DNA of 64,000 bases, from the NCBI RefSeq assembly GCF_039522005.1, contig NZ_BAAADA010000116.1, positions 1-64,000 of the forward strand. Direction: 5' to 3'. The position numbers and the translations under genes are program-made. Under the pieces are notes generated by a model. The model did not search any database. It was not told the origin of the DNA and saw only the letters and a program-made list of their open reading frames with translations. The DNA comes from Alkalibacterium indicireducens. Lineage in GTDB: Bacteria; Bacillota; Bacilli; Lactobacillales; Carnobacteriaceae_A. Shown here piece by piece: positions 49,215 to 58,287 of this stretch; position 1 is the first letter of the stretch, and each line of letters begins with the position of its first letter.

Positions 49215-50726
49215 TTATACCCCTGTTCTATTAATTAATGTATCGAGCATGTCGGAAATCGTCTGAAGCACACGAGCATTTGCCTGAAAGGCACTAGAGT
49301 ATTTAATCATATCTACGACTTCTTCATTGATATCCACGCCGGAAATTGATTCACGTCTTTGTGTCAGCAAGTGCATCAAGGCACTTTGAGTGTCCAGCAT
49401 ATTATCTTCCTGCTGTTTGACTATACCCATCTTAGTAACCATACTGTTGTAGCGACTGAACAATGTTGAACCGACACCTGATCCTTCAATTTTCATCGAG
49501 TCCTGATTGAACGCCCAGCTCTCTGAATTAAGAGACAGATTCTGGTACTGAAGTCCGGAAATTGCTTGAGCCCTTGATCCATCACCTGAAAAAGTATTAT
49601 TAAGGTCTTTACCTGAAACAACGTTTTCGGGATTTTTTCTAAGTGACTCACTTACTCGGATAGTTAAAGCTGCATTTTCTTTAGTCAGTTCTCCGTTATT
49701 GAAGAAGTCGACTCCGCCGTTATCATAGTCTCCACCATTACTGTGGATGAGGTTGACTGCAGTAGCGAAGCTGAACGCAAACTCGTTTAAATCACTTTGC
49801 ATGTCGGAGAGGACTTCAAGAGCGTCTTGAGTCCCTTTCATTGATCCTTTTTGAGGATTGATAAACGTTGCAGAACCATCTTCATTCTTAACAATGACTT
49901 TACCTATTAAACTTTCGCCTTCAGGACCTTCAACGCTGTCTCCATTTGAAAGGTAGAATGTGCCGTTCTCTTCTTTAGTGACCACTGCGAGTTCTTTGCG
50001 TGACGAACTGTCCAGTACGTTGGTTCCGGCAACATCTACAGATACTCTGTTAAAACTGTCACGTTCAACCGTGATGTCCACTTTACCTGCTAAATCTGTC
50101 AGCAGTCGATCCTGCTGATCCAGAAGGTCGTTAGGAGTAAACCCACGAACAGATGCCTGCCAGATCTGATGGTTCAGATTTTCCAGCTGCTTTAAGGTTG
50201 AGTTCGCGTCTAGTGCGGATTTATCCAGTTCATTTAATGTATCTTTATGTAAGCTGTTCATGCTGTTAGCCATATGATGGATCGTATCGGTAAAGGTTTC
50301 GGTTGTCTGAACCAGCATCGTACGCGCTGATGCCTGTTCTGGATTAGACGCAAGATAGGTCCAGGCGTTGAACACTTCAGAAATCTGATTGGATAGACCA
50401 GTATCCGACGGCTCGTTGAACGTTGCTTCCAGTTGGCCGATAATATCTGATAGGGCTTTATGTTTCTCTGTAGTTGAATGTGCGTCTCTCAGTTGTGTGT
50501 TGACATACTGATCGCTTACTCGGTCAATGTTTCCGATACGCACGCCTGTACCGATCTGTCCAACCCCTGCAACACTTTGAGCCAGATCAGCCTGCATCGT
50601 AACGCGCTGTCTTGTATATCCCGTTGTATTGGCGTTCGCTACGTTATGTCCGATAGTCTGAAGAGCTGTCTGCTGGGCGTTTAGGCCTTTAGTAGCTGTA
50701 TTTAAAGTTCCAAATAATCCACTCAT
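49215..50726 (-). CDS. flgK: Flagellar hook-associated protein FlgK
   Basis: A 503-aa HAP1 protein joining hook and FlgL. N-terminus FGTLNTATKGLNAQQTALQTIGHNVANANTTGYTRQRV and C-terminus GVDINEEVVDMIKYSSAFQANARVLQTISDMLDTLINRTGV are typical. AAGGAG precedes ATG 50726. It lies between flgN (its chaperone, 11-bp gap) and flgL. Confidence 0.96.
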   Translation of the reverse strand: MSGLFGTLNTATKGLNAQQTALQTIGHNVANANTTGYTRQRVTMQADLAQSVAGVGQIGTGVRIGNIDRVSDQYVNTQLRDAHSTTEKHKALSDIIGQLEATFNEPSDTGLSNQISEVFNAWTYLASNPEQASARTMLVQTTETFTDTIHHMANSMNSLHKDTLNELDKSALDANSTLKQLENLNHQIWQASVRGFTPNDLLDQQDRLLTDLAGKVDITVERDSFNRVSVDVAGTNVLDSSSRKELAVVTKEENGTFYLSNGDSVEGPEGESLIGKVIVKNEDGSATFINPQKGSMKGTQDALEVLSDMQSDLNEFAFSFATAVNLIHSNGGDYDNGGVDFFNNGELTKENAALTIRVSESLRKNPENVVSGKDLNNTFSGDGSRAQAISGLQYQNLSLNSESWAFNQDSMKIEGSGVGSTLFSRYNSMVTKMGIVKQQEDNMLDTQSALMHLLTQRRESISGVDINEEVVDMIKYSSAFQANARVLQTISDMLDTLINRTGV

Positions 50727-50737
50727 ATGCTTTCTCC

Positions 50738-51103
50738 TTAAAGTGATTGATCAAATAACGTGCTTTTTTTCGTGTCGTCAAATGTCCCTTTTTTCGAGTA
50801 CGTATTGTTCTGCTTGGCTGCTTTTTTGATATGCTCAAGCAATGTTTCAGTGTATCTGATCGACTGTTCGGTCAGCATCAGGTTCGTTTCCTGAAGGGCT
50901 TTGACTTCACGAGAAAGAACGCTGAGTTTATCCACCTCAACGTCGTCTTCGCTGAACTTAGACAAAGTAATCATAAGGTCTTCTTTCTCCTGAATGATTC
51001 CCGGCAGCTTTTCCGCATCATTTTCGATGAGCACTGACTTTTCTCTCTCAAGTACGTCTTTCAACTGGGAAAGATGCGCCAGCACTTCTTCTGTTTTACT
51101 CAT
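50738..51103 (-). CDS. flgN: FlgN-family flagellar chaperone
   Basis: A 121-aa all-helical acidic protein between flgM and flgK, the usual position of FlgN (YvyG), the export chaperone for FlgK and FlgL. The helix-rich pattern LKDVLEREKSVLIENDAEKLPGIIQEKEDLMITLSK fits PF05130. It starts four bp after flgM. Confidence 0.85.
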   Translation of the reverse strand: MSKTEEVLAHLSQLKDVLEREKSVLIENDAEKLPGIIQEKEDLMITLSKFSEDDVEVDKLSVLSREVKALQETNLMLTEQSIRYTETLLEHIKKAAKQNNTYSKKGTFDDTKKSTLFDQSL

Positions 51104-51107
51104 TCAA

Positions 51108-51389
51108 TTAAAGCTCCTTTTGTTCCTGAAGCGCTCTGACCAGTCCATCTGTGATCTTGCTGGGATCCACTTCGTACTCTCCATTTTGAATAGCCTGCTT
51201 GATCGCATTGACACGTTCAGAAAAAGCAGCTTTATCGGCATCAAGTAATGCTTGTGCTTCTTTAGAAATACTGACCTGGACAGCTTCTTTTGACTGTGTT
51301 TTAGGAGCTGGTTCAGTAGCTATTTCTTTTTTTAGTTGTTTAGACTGGTTTACTGATGAAACCATGTTTGAGTATTTATTTATTTTCAT
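51108..51389 (-). CDS. flgM: Anti-sigma-28 factor FlgM
   Basis: A 93-aa SigD inhibitor. The C-terminal SigD-binding part reads VSISKEAQALLDADKAAFSERVNAIKQAIQNGEYEVDPSKITDGLVRAL; the N-terminus is basic and flexible. It is the first gene of a SigD-driven operon, giving negative feedback. AAAGGAG precedes ATG 51389. Confidence 0.9.
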   Translation of the reverse strand: MKINKYSNMVSSVNQSKQLKKEIATEPAPKTQSKEAVQVSISKEAQALLDADKAAFSERVNAIKQAIQNGEYEVDPSKITDGLVRALQEQKEL

Positions 51390-51467
51390 CGTTGGAACTC
51401 TCCTTTACCCTACACCATTTAGCCGACAGAGATTCAAAATATTACGCTTTGGTGTATCTAGTCATTA

Positions 51468-51493
51468 TTATCGGATAGTCGAAACAGATATTA
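51468..51493 (-). promoter_or_regulatory. SigD promoter of flgM-flgN-flgK-flgL
   Basis: Minus-strand TAAT-N14-TCCGATAA, 79 bp before flgM. Same spacing and -10 as at hag. Confidence 0.85.
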
Positions 51494-51650
51494 ACCCTTT
51501 TTCCCAATTTACAAAAACTAGAATAAGTATATCGAAAAAATCAGCGAAATGTAACCCTTTGATGAGTCCAATCTGTGACGCGGATAGACTCGTCTTCATA
51601 TCAGGCAAGCTATATATAGGTAACAGAGTTTAGTTCAAATGAAATCCGCC

Positions 51651-51793
51651 TGATGAACTGCACTATTGATGTCTCATAATGCAGTTCACGATCACAAGGA
51701 TCCCCTGAACTACACTGGCCAGTAAACCAGTGTAGTTCAGGCACGTTTTCAAACTCTAAACTGCATTATCCACTATCCAGAATGGAGTTCACA
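51651..51793. repeat. Array B: three 31-nt palindromic units with 21-nt spacers
   Basis: Units AACTGCACTAT...ATAATGCAGTT (51656-51686), AACTACACTGG...CCAGTGTAGTT (51708-51737) and AACTGCATTAT...GAATGGAGTT (51759-51789) are palindromic and flanked by TG before and CA after in most copies. Gaps are both 21 nt. Unit 2 extends to a perfect 15-bp stem (51704-51741). Arm changes between units 1 and 2 are compensatory. It lies between the fliY terminator and the flgM promoter, inside a 480-bp gap with no gene. Confidence 0.75.
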
Positions 51794-51841
51794 ACTACTA
51801 ATCAGAATAAACTCAACCTGGCAAAAGATTTTCTCCAAAAG

Positions 51842-51867
51842 AAAAAAGCAGGATTGCTCCTGCTTTT
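51842..51867 (-). terminator. Terminator of the che-fliM-fliY operon
   Basis: Minus-strand AAAAGCAGGA-GCAA-TCCTGCTTTTTT: a 10-bp stem and a run of Ts, nine bp after the fliY stop codon. Confidence 0.85.
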
Positions 51868-51875
51868 ACATCTAC

Positions 51876-52985
51876 CTAGTCTTTATTCAAATGACGGACA
51901 CGCTGTTCTTTACTTAGAATATTTGTGATGCGGATACCAAAGCTTTCATTGATAACGACGACTTCGCCTTCTGCAATCAGTTTTCCGTTGACGTATATTT
52001 CAAGTGGTTCGTCAGTCATCTTGTCCAGTTCAACAACAGATCCTGTATTCAATGACAGAACATCTTTGATTGTCTTACGACTTTTGCCCAGAACGACACT
52101 GAAGTCGAGCGGAACATCCATAATCAGGTCAAGATTACGAGGCGTATTTTTGGACTCGTTTGGGGTCAGATCCTGGAATTTAGGCTTCTGAATGCTAACC
52201 GACTCTCTTTGAACAGATGACTCTTCAGCCGGTTCCACTTGTTCTTCCTGAGACGGATGTGTGTCTTCAACAGGCTTGACTATAACCTGGTCGCGGCCGT
52301 GCACCACTTCAGCTTCATCCCCTAGCATAATATCAGTAATCTCCAGAGCTGTTTCGAGGGGCAATATTTGCATGATTTCACTTTCCAGCAAGCCCTCAAC
52401 ACTTAATCTAAATGATGTGGTGCAAACCATTTCATTCTGGTCAGGCATTTCAACTGCTGCTTCTTCAGCGTTTTCCCATTTCTTTACAGTCGGTGGTGAT
52501 ATGTCCACACGTCTGTCGAACATAGTAGCCATAGCTGTAGAAGCAGATCCGATCATCTGGTTCATGGCCTCTGATACGGCACTCAGTTCAAGTTCAGTGA
52601 ACTCACTATCTTCGACATTCGTTCCGTCATTCCCCATCATTAAATCAGCGATAATAATTGCATCGTTCACATCGATCATCAGGACATTTTTACCAATCAG
52701 TCCTTCTTTGAACGAAATGGTCGTGAATACTTTTGGCGTTTCATTTGCATCGACTATTTCTTTTATTGTCGCGCCTTTGACCACAGGTGTTGTAATTTTC
52801 ACTTCTCGATTCAATAACTGGGAAAGAGTCGTGGCTGCCTGTGACATGGATATGTTACCGACTTCGCCAATGATATCTTTGACATCCTGACTTAACGGAT
52901 CTTCCGTCGGCTCAGGGGTCTCAGGTTCGACCGACCCGCCATTAAGCATGGCATCGATTTGTTCCTGTGTTAACTGCTCACTCAT
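51876..52985 (-). CDS. fliY: Flagellar motor switch phosphatase FliY
   Basis: A 369-aa switch protein that also removes phosphate from CheY. The N-terminus (SEQLTQEQIDAMLNGG) resembles the CheY-P binding peptide of FliM. A CheC-like domain has two E-x-x-N active sites, DIIGEVGNIS (about residue 42) and ELSAVSEAMNQMIG (about 135). After a Pro/Glu-rich linker the C-terminal SpoA/FliN domain (DVPLDFSVVLGKSRKTIKDVLSLNTGSVVELDK) builds the C ring. The start is ATG 52985 with GGAGGAGAG; a GTG six bases earlier is less likely. It overlaps the fliM end. Confidence 0.93.
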   Translation of the reverse strand: MSEQLTQEQIDAMLNGGSVEPETPEPTEDPLSQDVKDIIGEVGNISMSQAATTLSQLLNREVKITTPVVKGATIKEIVDANETPKVFTTISFKEGLIGKNVLMIDVNDAIIIADLMMGNDGTNVEDSEFTELELSAVSEAMNQMIGSASTAMATMFDRRVDISPPTVKKWENAEEAAVEMPDQNEMVCTTSFRLSVEGLLESEIMQILPLETALEITDIMLGDEAEVVHGRDQVIVKPVEDTHPSQEEQVEPAEESSVQRESVSIQKPKFQDLTPNESKNTPRNLDLIMDVPLDFSVVLGKSRKTIKDVLSLNTGSVVELDKMTDEPLEIYVNGKLIAEGEVVVINESFGIRITNILSKEQRVRHLNKD

Positions 52986-53982
52986 CGTCACTCTCTCCTC
53001 CCGTAAATTTCAGTATTTCGACTGCCAGTTTCTTATTCAGCAGTCCAGGTTTGACCTTAAAGTAAGGTTTATCTTCAACATATAAGGTCAATGGTTTGGA
53101 TGTCTTTTCGTCCAGCTGTATAATGTCGCCTTCTTCCATTTCAAGGAAGTCCGAGACATGCATCTGTGATTCTCCCAGAACCACTTCAATGTCTACAGGT
53201 ACACGGTCCAGATTATGCGCAATTTGTCCTCTTTCAGAAGAATCAAACTCTTTTCCGGAATGGAACCAGTTCTTGAAACTGAGTTTGTCGAGTATGTCTT
53301 CAAAGAATATGTATGGAATGCACATGTTAAGAAACGTTTTCTGTTCACCTAAGGACACTGCAAATGTAACCATCACAACGGGTTCATTCGGGGACATCGT
53401 CTGAAGCAGCTGGGGCTTCGTTTCCGTGTCTTCTAAAGTAACATCAATTTCCTTGATGTCTCTCCAGGCTGCTTCAAAAGAACGCATAAGAGCCTTAAGG
53501 ACATCCTCAAGTATAGCCAGTTCAATATCAGTGAAACTGGATTTGTTTTTCAGAGTTTCTTCTGATGATACTTCAGTATAACCACAGAGAAGCTCAACGA
53601 TCTGCAGACTGAACTGAGGATTGATCTCCAGAATCTGCAGGCCACTTAATGGGGAACTTTTAAATATGCCCATTAAAGTAAAGCTTGGGACGGAATGGAC
53701 GAATTCGTCAAAGGAGACCTGTTCGATGGCGGCAATCTTAGCTTCGACAGGCTTTCTCAGTTGAGTCGACAGCATATTGGATGCCAGTTTCGAGAAATCC
53801 TCAAAGACCATAGTGATCGTTGACAGATATTCTTTAGACAAGCGGACAGGTCGTCTGAAATCGTAAGTCTTGACCTTCGCGCCACTTGTTTCCTCATCCA
53901 TTTCTTCTGTATCGATTTCTCCGCTATCCATGGCTACCAGCAAAGCATCTATCTCTTGTTGGGATAAAACTTGTTGGCTCAC
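52978..53982 (-). CDS. fliM: Flagellar motor switch protein FliM
   Basis: A 334-aa C-ring protein. The N-terminal CheY-P docking peptide VLSQQEIDALL, the GGxxG-type middle domain (VHSVPSFTLMGIFKSSPLSGLQILEINPQFSLQIVELLCGY), and a C-terminal SpoA domain are present. The start is GTG 53980-53982, overlapping the cheW stop, with AGAGGAAG upstream. Confidence 0.95.
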   Translation of the reverse strand: MSQQVLSQQEIDALLVAMDSGEIDTEEMDEETSGAKVKTYDFRRPVRLSKEYLSTITMVFEDFSKLASNMLSTQLRKPVEAKIAAIEQVSFDEFVHSVPSFTLMGIFKSSPLSGLQILEINPQFSLQIVELLCGYTEVSSEETLKNKSSFTDIELAILEDVLKALMRSFEAAWRDIKEIDVTLEDTETKPQLLQTMSPNEPVVMVTFAVSLGEQKTFLNMCIPYIFFEDILDKLSFKNWFHSGKEFDSSERGQIAHNLDRVPVDIEVVLGESQMHVSDFLEMEEGDIIQLDEKTSKPLTLYVEDKPYFKVKPGLLNKKLAVEILKFTGGESDDE

Positions 53983-54398
53983 GCTACTTCCTCTTTCTCT
54001 TTAAGAATTGAGTCAATATTTATGATACTGACCATTTCATTGTAGACAGAGACATAACCGTCAACAAGCGCATCCTCCTCATCGTCGAATCGCTGGATCT
54101 GATCTTCAGTGATGTCGGTAACTCCGACAACCTTTCCAACCATCAGTGCAAGCGGATTATCTTCTGTATTCACAATGACGGTATTATTGTACCACAATTC
54201 TTCTGAAGCGCTAGACTCGTTAAGCAGAGCTTCAAGGTCGATCAGGGTCATGATCTGACCTCTCAGGTTGATCAGCCCCTTAGTCCAAGATGGTCCCTGG
54301 GGGATAATCGTCTCCTTGAGAGGAGTGGTAATTTCCTCTATATTCTCTGTATTGAAGCCATAAAATCGTTCTTTTAATTTGAATACTATCAGCTGCAT
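53979..54398 (-). CDS. cheW: CheW coupling protein (first copy)
   Basis: A 139-aa CheW-fold protein joining CheA to receptors. Typical segments: IVFKLKERFYGFNTENIEEI, PSWTKGLINLRGQIMTLIDLEALL, NTVIVNTEDNPLALMVGKVVGV. AGGGGGAT precedes ATG 54398. A second CheW is encoded at 59831-60301. Its position next to fliM suggests a later addition to the operon or a CheV-like substitute, but it has no receiver domain. Confidence 0.9.
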   Translation of the reverse strand: MQLIVFKLKERFYGFNTENIEEITTPLKETIIPQGPSWTKGLINLRGQIMTLIDLEALLNESSASEELWYNNTVIVNTEDNPLALMVGKVVGVTDITEDQIQRFDDEEDALVDGYVSVYNEMVSIINIDSILKEKEEVA

Positions 54399-54480
54399 TG
54401 AGCAAATCCCCCTCGGTTAATCTTCGGCTAATTCATGATGTGACAGAATTCTGAATCTTTATTCATTTAAATTGAATGAA

Positions 54481-54843
54481 TTAACTAATGGCCTTATCCA
54501 GTGCCTTGATTACACGTTCCGTATCAAATGGCTTGACGATGAAATCCATTGCTCCTGCACGAATGGCGTCCATAACCATCGTCTGCTGACCCATTGCTGA
54601 ACACATCAATACAATTGCGCTGCTGTCCATCGCCTTGATTTCTTTCAAAGCTTCTACACCGTCTTTTTCGGGCATGGTAATATCCATGGTAACGATGTCG
54701 GGCTGAACTTCTTTGTATTTTTCAACAGCTTCATTCCCGTTCTGGGCTTCTCCAGCTACTTCATATCCATTTTTCTCCAAGATATCTTTCAGTTTGATGC
54801 GCATGAAAGCTGCATCATCGACGATTAGTACACGTTTACTCAT
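54481..54843 (-). CDS. cheY: Chemotaxis response regulator CheY
   Basis: A 120-aa single receiver domain: acidic pocket D9 and D10, phospho-acceptor D54 in MDITMP, threonine/serine at CSAMGQ and lysine in VKPFDTERV. In Gram-positive systems phospho-CheY binds the switch and promotes smooth swimming. AGGAGG precedes ATG 54843. An 82-bp gap separates it from cheW. Confidence 0.96.
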   Translation of the reverse strand: MSKRVLIVDDAAFMRIKLKDILEKNGYEVAGEAQNGNEAVEKYKEVQPDIVTMDITMPEKDGVEALKEIKAMDSSAIVLMCSAMGQQTMVMDAIRAGAMDFIVKPFDTERVIKALDKAIS

Positions 54844-54859
54844 TTTATAAATCCTCCTA

Positions 54860-55456
54860 TTATATTCCTAGTTGTATCAGTAATAGTTCCAATGTGTTGG
54901 GTTTTGGCACGAAGTACAGACTGCCTTCGATCTTATGCCCTTCACTGTGAAAATTATTCCTGATGATAAATAGCTCATCACTGTACTGTTCCTGCTGCAT
55001 ATAGACGCTGGTCAGAATGGATCCGAACAGATCGGTCGTCATGACCGGGAGTGAAGCGATCAGTGGTTTACTGATCAGCTGCATCACTGCCTGAAGGAAA
55101 GACTGAAACAGGATATTGCTCAGTTCCTTCAATGCTGAATCGATCAGGTCTTCTGTAAACTCCGTTGTTTCCGGCAGCAGCATCTGAGCCAGTTTCTCTG
55201 CATCTTCAGGATCAATCACGAATAAAAATACTCCGTACTTCTTTCCGTGCAGTTCAGAAAGGACAGCCTTAACAATTGTATCATCAGATTGTACTGTTTG
55301 ATAGACCTCTTCGTAAGAAAGTAGTTCAACAAAGGGGACATCCATATCCACCGGACGTCCGATCATCTTGGACAGGCTGGTTGCAGCATGTCCGCCGCCT
55401 ATATTGACGACTTCTTGAAGCGCATCTTGTCTGAGCAGTGTATGATCTTTCGTCAT
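54860..55456 (-). CDS. cheC: CheY-P phosphatase CheC
   Basis: A 198-aa CheC with both E-x-x-N active sites (LQEVVNIGGGHAATSLSKM and LKELSNILFQSFLQAV). CheC also binds CheD to tune adaptation. The start is ATG 55456 with GAAGGACAG, one bp after the cheA stop; a frame extended to 55498 would overlap cheA. Confidence 0.94.
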   Translation of the reverse strand: MTKDHTLLRQDALQEVVNIGGGHAATSLSKMIGRPVDMDVPFVELLSYEEVYQTVQSDDTIVKAVLSELHGKKYGVFLFVIDPEDAEKLAQMLLPETTEFTEDLIDSALKELSNILFQSFLQAVMQLISKPLIASLPVMTTDLFGSILTSVYMQQEQYSDELFIIRNNFHSEGHKIEGSLYFVPKPNTLELLLIQLGI

Positions 55457-55457
55457 C

Positions 55458-57485
55458 TTATCTGTCCTTCTTTCTCGTACAGATCGATGTGACATCAAGA
55501 ATCAGACTGATGCTTCCATCTCCGAGAATGGTTGCTCCGAGGAAGTTAGAGACGTCATTTAACTCACGTCCTAGTTTCTTGATGACGATTTCTTTCTGAT
55601 GGATCAGCTCATCAACAACCAGTGCGTAGCGGTTTTCACCGATCAGAACGATGACTACATGATGAGTGCTGTCTTCAACTTCAGCAATATCCAAAGCTTT
55701 GGATACTCGAATTAGAGGGATAGTCTGGCCTTCGTACTTATAGACTTCCTTCTGATGAACAGATATTGCTTCTTCCTCATCAAACCGGTTAACTTTGTCG
55801 ATAACCGCTTGTGGAAAGGCAAATGTTTCCGTTCCTACTTTGACTAGCAATGACTGAATAATTGATAAGGTCAGAGGCAGGGTAATTCTGAACGTTGTCC
55901 CTTTACCGACCTCGCTGAAGGTTTCGATTGTTCCGTTCAGGCTGGATATTTTTTCCTTAACAGCATCCATTCCGACTCCACGACCGGATATACCTGTGAC
56001 AGAAGCAGCCGTTGAGAATCCTGGGTGAAAAATCAGATTTTGGATCTGCTCGTCGGACATCCCTTCAGTCGAAATACCTTTTTTATTGGCGCTTTGTTCA
56101 ATCAGTCGAGGATTCAGTCCTTTGCCGTCATCAGACAAAGTCACAATAACCCGGTTGCCCTCAGGATAAGCGGACAATTTGATTGTTCCAGTTCTTGGCT
56201 TACCTGCCTGTTCACGTTCATCCGGCATCTCGATGCCGTGATCAGCCGCATTTCGAAGCAAGTGAATGAGTGGTTCCCCAATCTCCGATACGACTGTCCG
56301 ATCAAGCTCGGTGTCTTCTCCTTCAGTCAGGAAGTCGATTTCTTTCCCAAGTTCATTAGTCAAATCTCTCATCATACGTGGGAAACGCTGAACGACTACG
56401 TTGAAAGGCTGCATACGCAGCTGAAGGACCAGTTCCTGAAGTTCTGTAGTAATTCGGCCGACCTGTGTCAGTGGTTCATTCAGTTCCTGAAGCTGATTCT
56501 TTTCAGAAACGTCCTCGAGTCGTGTCCGGTGAATAACCAGCTCTGACACTAGATTCATAAACTGATCCAGTCTTGTCAAGTCTACTCGTATGGTCTGACG
56601 AGCGGGAGCTTTCTTACGCTCCGGAATTTTCTGTACTGACTCGTTGACTTCAATTAAAGCCTCAGAATCTATCTGATTAACCGGAACAGATTGCGCTACT
56701 TCTGACTTGTTCTGTCTGTTCATCTCTTCTTCTATTGTAGTAGCAGTGACGATAATTTCTTCGATTTCACTGCTTCCTTCTACGTGCTTTTCGATTTCTT
56801 CTTTATCTTCTTTAGACAGGAAATAAAGAGTGACCGGACCTTCCAACTCTCCCTGTTCGAGAGCATCAGCTGAGGGTTTCATTTGAACAAAATCACCGAT
56901 CTGCTCCAGTCGATTCAACAGCATAAAGGCACGTGCGGCTTTCATCATGCTGTCTTCTTCTACTCGAACACCTATAGCATACAACTGGTAACCTGTCGCT
57001 TCTGCCGACTGAACAGCCAGTTGATCCGCTTCTTCCAAATCAGGGAAGTCAAAATTCGGTTGACTGTTTTCATTAAGTACGGCTGAATCGGACGCTACCC
57101 CTTCTTCAGTAGCGACTTGATGCAGCCTCTTTACAAGTGCCGATATATCGACAGCTTCCACGTTTTCAAGACGCAGATTTTCAACGATTTCAGTCAACAG
57201 ATCTAAGCTATCAAAGAACAGAGAAATCAGTTCACTTGACACTTTCACTTGATCGCTTTTAACCAGTTCAAACACACTTTCGACCGCATGAGTCAGTTTG
57301 GCCATTGTTTCAAATCCCATAGTTGCTGCCATTCCCTTAAGAGTATGGGCCGCTCTGAATATTGCGTCAATAATCTGCTTATCTTCAGGATGCTGTTCCA
57401 GCTGAAGGACTTCTTGGTTCAGTATGGCTAAGTTTTCATCTGTTTCTTCAAAGAACAGATCCAGATATGCACTATTGTCTTCCAT
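55458..57485 (-). CDS. cheA: Chemotaxis histidine kinase CheA
   Basis: A 675-aa kinase. P1 phosphotransfer domain with the histidine in RAAHTLKGMA (about residue 47); P2 docking region (about 160-255); P3 dimer helix (LTRLDQFMNLVSELVIHRTRL); P4 ATPase (LIHLLRNAADHGIE, SDDGKGLN, GISGRGVGMDAVK); P5 CheW-like domain. Complete. ATG 57485 is six nt from AGGAGG; the neighbouring ATG 57488 is only three nt away. Confidence 0.96.
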   Translation of the reverse strand: MEDNSAYLDLFFEETDENLAILNQEVLQLEQHPEDKQIIDAIFRAAHTLKGMAATMGFETMAKLTHAVESVFELVKSDQVKVSSELISLFFDSLDLLTEIVENLRLENVEAVDISALVKRLHQVATEEGVASDSAVLNENSQPNFDFPDLEEADQLAVQSAEATGYQLYAIGVRVEEDSMMKAARAFMLLNRLEQIGDFVQMKPSADALEQGELEGPVTLYFLSKEDKEEIEKHVEGSSEIEEIIVTATTIEEEMNRQNKSEVAQSVPVNQIDSEALIEVNESVQKIPERKKAPARQTIRVDLTRLDQFMNLVSELVIHRTRLEDVSEKNQLQELNEPLTQVGRITTELQELVLQLRMQPFNVVVQRFPRMMRDLTNELGKEIDFLTEGEDTELDRTVVSEIGEPLIHLLRNAADHGIEMPDEREQAGKPRTGTIKLSAYPEGNRVIVTLSDDGKGLNPRLIEQSANKKGISTEGMSDEQIQNLIFHPGFSTAASVTGISGRGVGMDAVKEKISSLNGTIETFSEVGKGTTFRITLPLTLSIIQSLLVKVGTETFAFPQAVIDKVNRFDEEEAISVHQKEVYKYEGQTIPLIRVSKALDIAEVEDSTHHVVIVLIGENRYALVVDELIHQKEIVIKKLGRELNDVSNFLGATILGDGSISLILDVTSICTRKKDR

Positions 57486-57503
57486 CATCTTCCTCCTATC
57501 GCA

Positions 57504-58283
57504 TTACATCATTTTTTCATAGATGAACGAAGACACTTTCTTCAGTCTAAATTGTTCAGGCTGATAAATTGTCTCTGTCGCACCTGTAAACAGTAAGCCA
57601 CCTTTGACCAGTGAATCGCTCATTTTTCGGTAGATCTCTTCTTTAATTTCATGTTTAAAATAAATCGTGACATTTCTGCAGACAATGACATGCAGGTTCT
57701 TTTCAAACTCATCAAGAACCAGGTCGTGCTTTCTGAAATCAACCATCTCTTTGATCTGATCATTAAGCACATAGCGGTTATTTTCGAGAGCAAAATAATC
57801 GCTGCAATCGATCACTGAGACATTCTTTAGCTCACTTTCTTTAAAAATACCCGTTTTTGCTTTTTCTAAAATCGTATCATCGATGTCAGTAGCAATGATC
57901 TTTTTCTTTAAAGGGAGGGAATGACGGTCAATGATCATAGCTAATGAATACGGTTCTGCCCCAATAGAGCAGGCTGCGCTCCAGATCGTTAGCTTATCAA
58001 ATTTTCTAGAAAGATCGGTAGTTAAAAGCTCTTCAAACTTCTCGAACAAGTCTTTATTTCTGAAAAACTCCGTTACATTGATCGTAATGTAATCTAGAAA
58101 CTGTTTTCTGATTGTTTCATCGCCATGTATCATTATGGAGTATTCTTTTAAATCATTGGCTCCCGCCTGTCTCATGACAGTCTGGATTCTTCTGTTAAGC
58201 TGCTTTTCCTTATATGCATCCAGACGGATATTTAAATTTGTATGAACCCAGCTATAAAAATAATCAAAGTCTAAAGTTGTCAT
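57504..58283 (-). CDS. cheR: Chemoreceptor glutamate methyltransferase CheR
   Basis: A 259-aa SAM-dependent methyltransferase. The N-terminal helical domain and class I SAM fold are visible: TINVTEFFRN, IWSAACSIGAEPYSLAMI (SAM loop), IIATDID and HVIVCRNVTIYF. It adds methyl groups to receptor glutamates in adaptation. AAGGTGAC precedes ATG 58283. It is four bp after cheB. Confidence 0.95.
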   Translation of the reverse strand: MTTLDFDYFYSWVHTNLNIRLDAYKEKQLNRRIQTVMRQAGANDLKEYSIMIHGDETIRKQFLDYITINVTEFFRNKDLFEKFEELLTTDLSRKFDKLTIWSAACSIGAEPYSLAMIIDRHSLPLKKKIIATDIDDTILEKAKTGIFKESELKNVSVIDCSDYFALENNRYVLNDQIKEMVDFRKHDLVLDEFEKNLHVIVCRNVTIYFKHEIKEEIYRKMSDSLVKGGLLFTGATETIYQPEQFRLKKVSSFIYEKMM

Positions 58284-58287
58284 ATGG

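Noticed and set aside
51199..51633. 144-aa plus-strand open frame across flgM and its promoter
   Set aside because: Overlaps FlgM and the SigD promoter on the other strand and shows no family pattern.
51651..51793. CRISPR array or plasmid-type iterons at array B
   Set aside because: The units are palindromes with changing arms, not direct repeats of one sequence, and no replication or cas gene is adjacent.
56025..56546. 173-aa plus-strand open frame
   Set aside because: Opposite the CheA kinase core; the sense frame has clear motifs.
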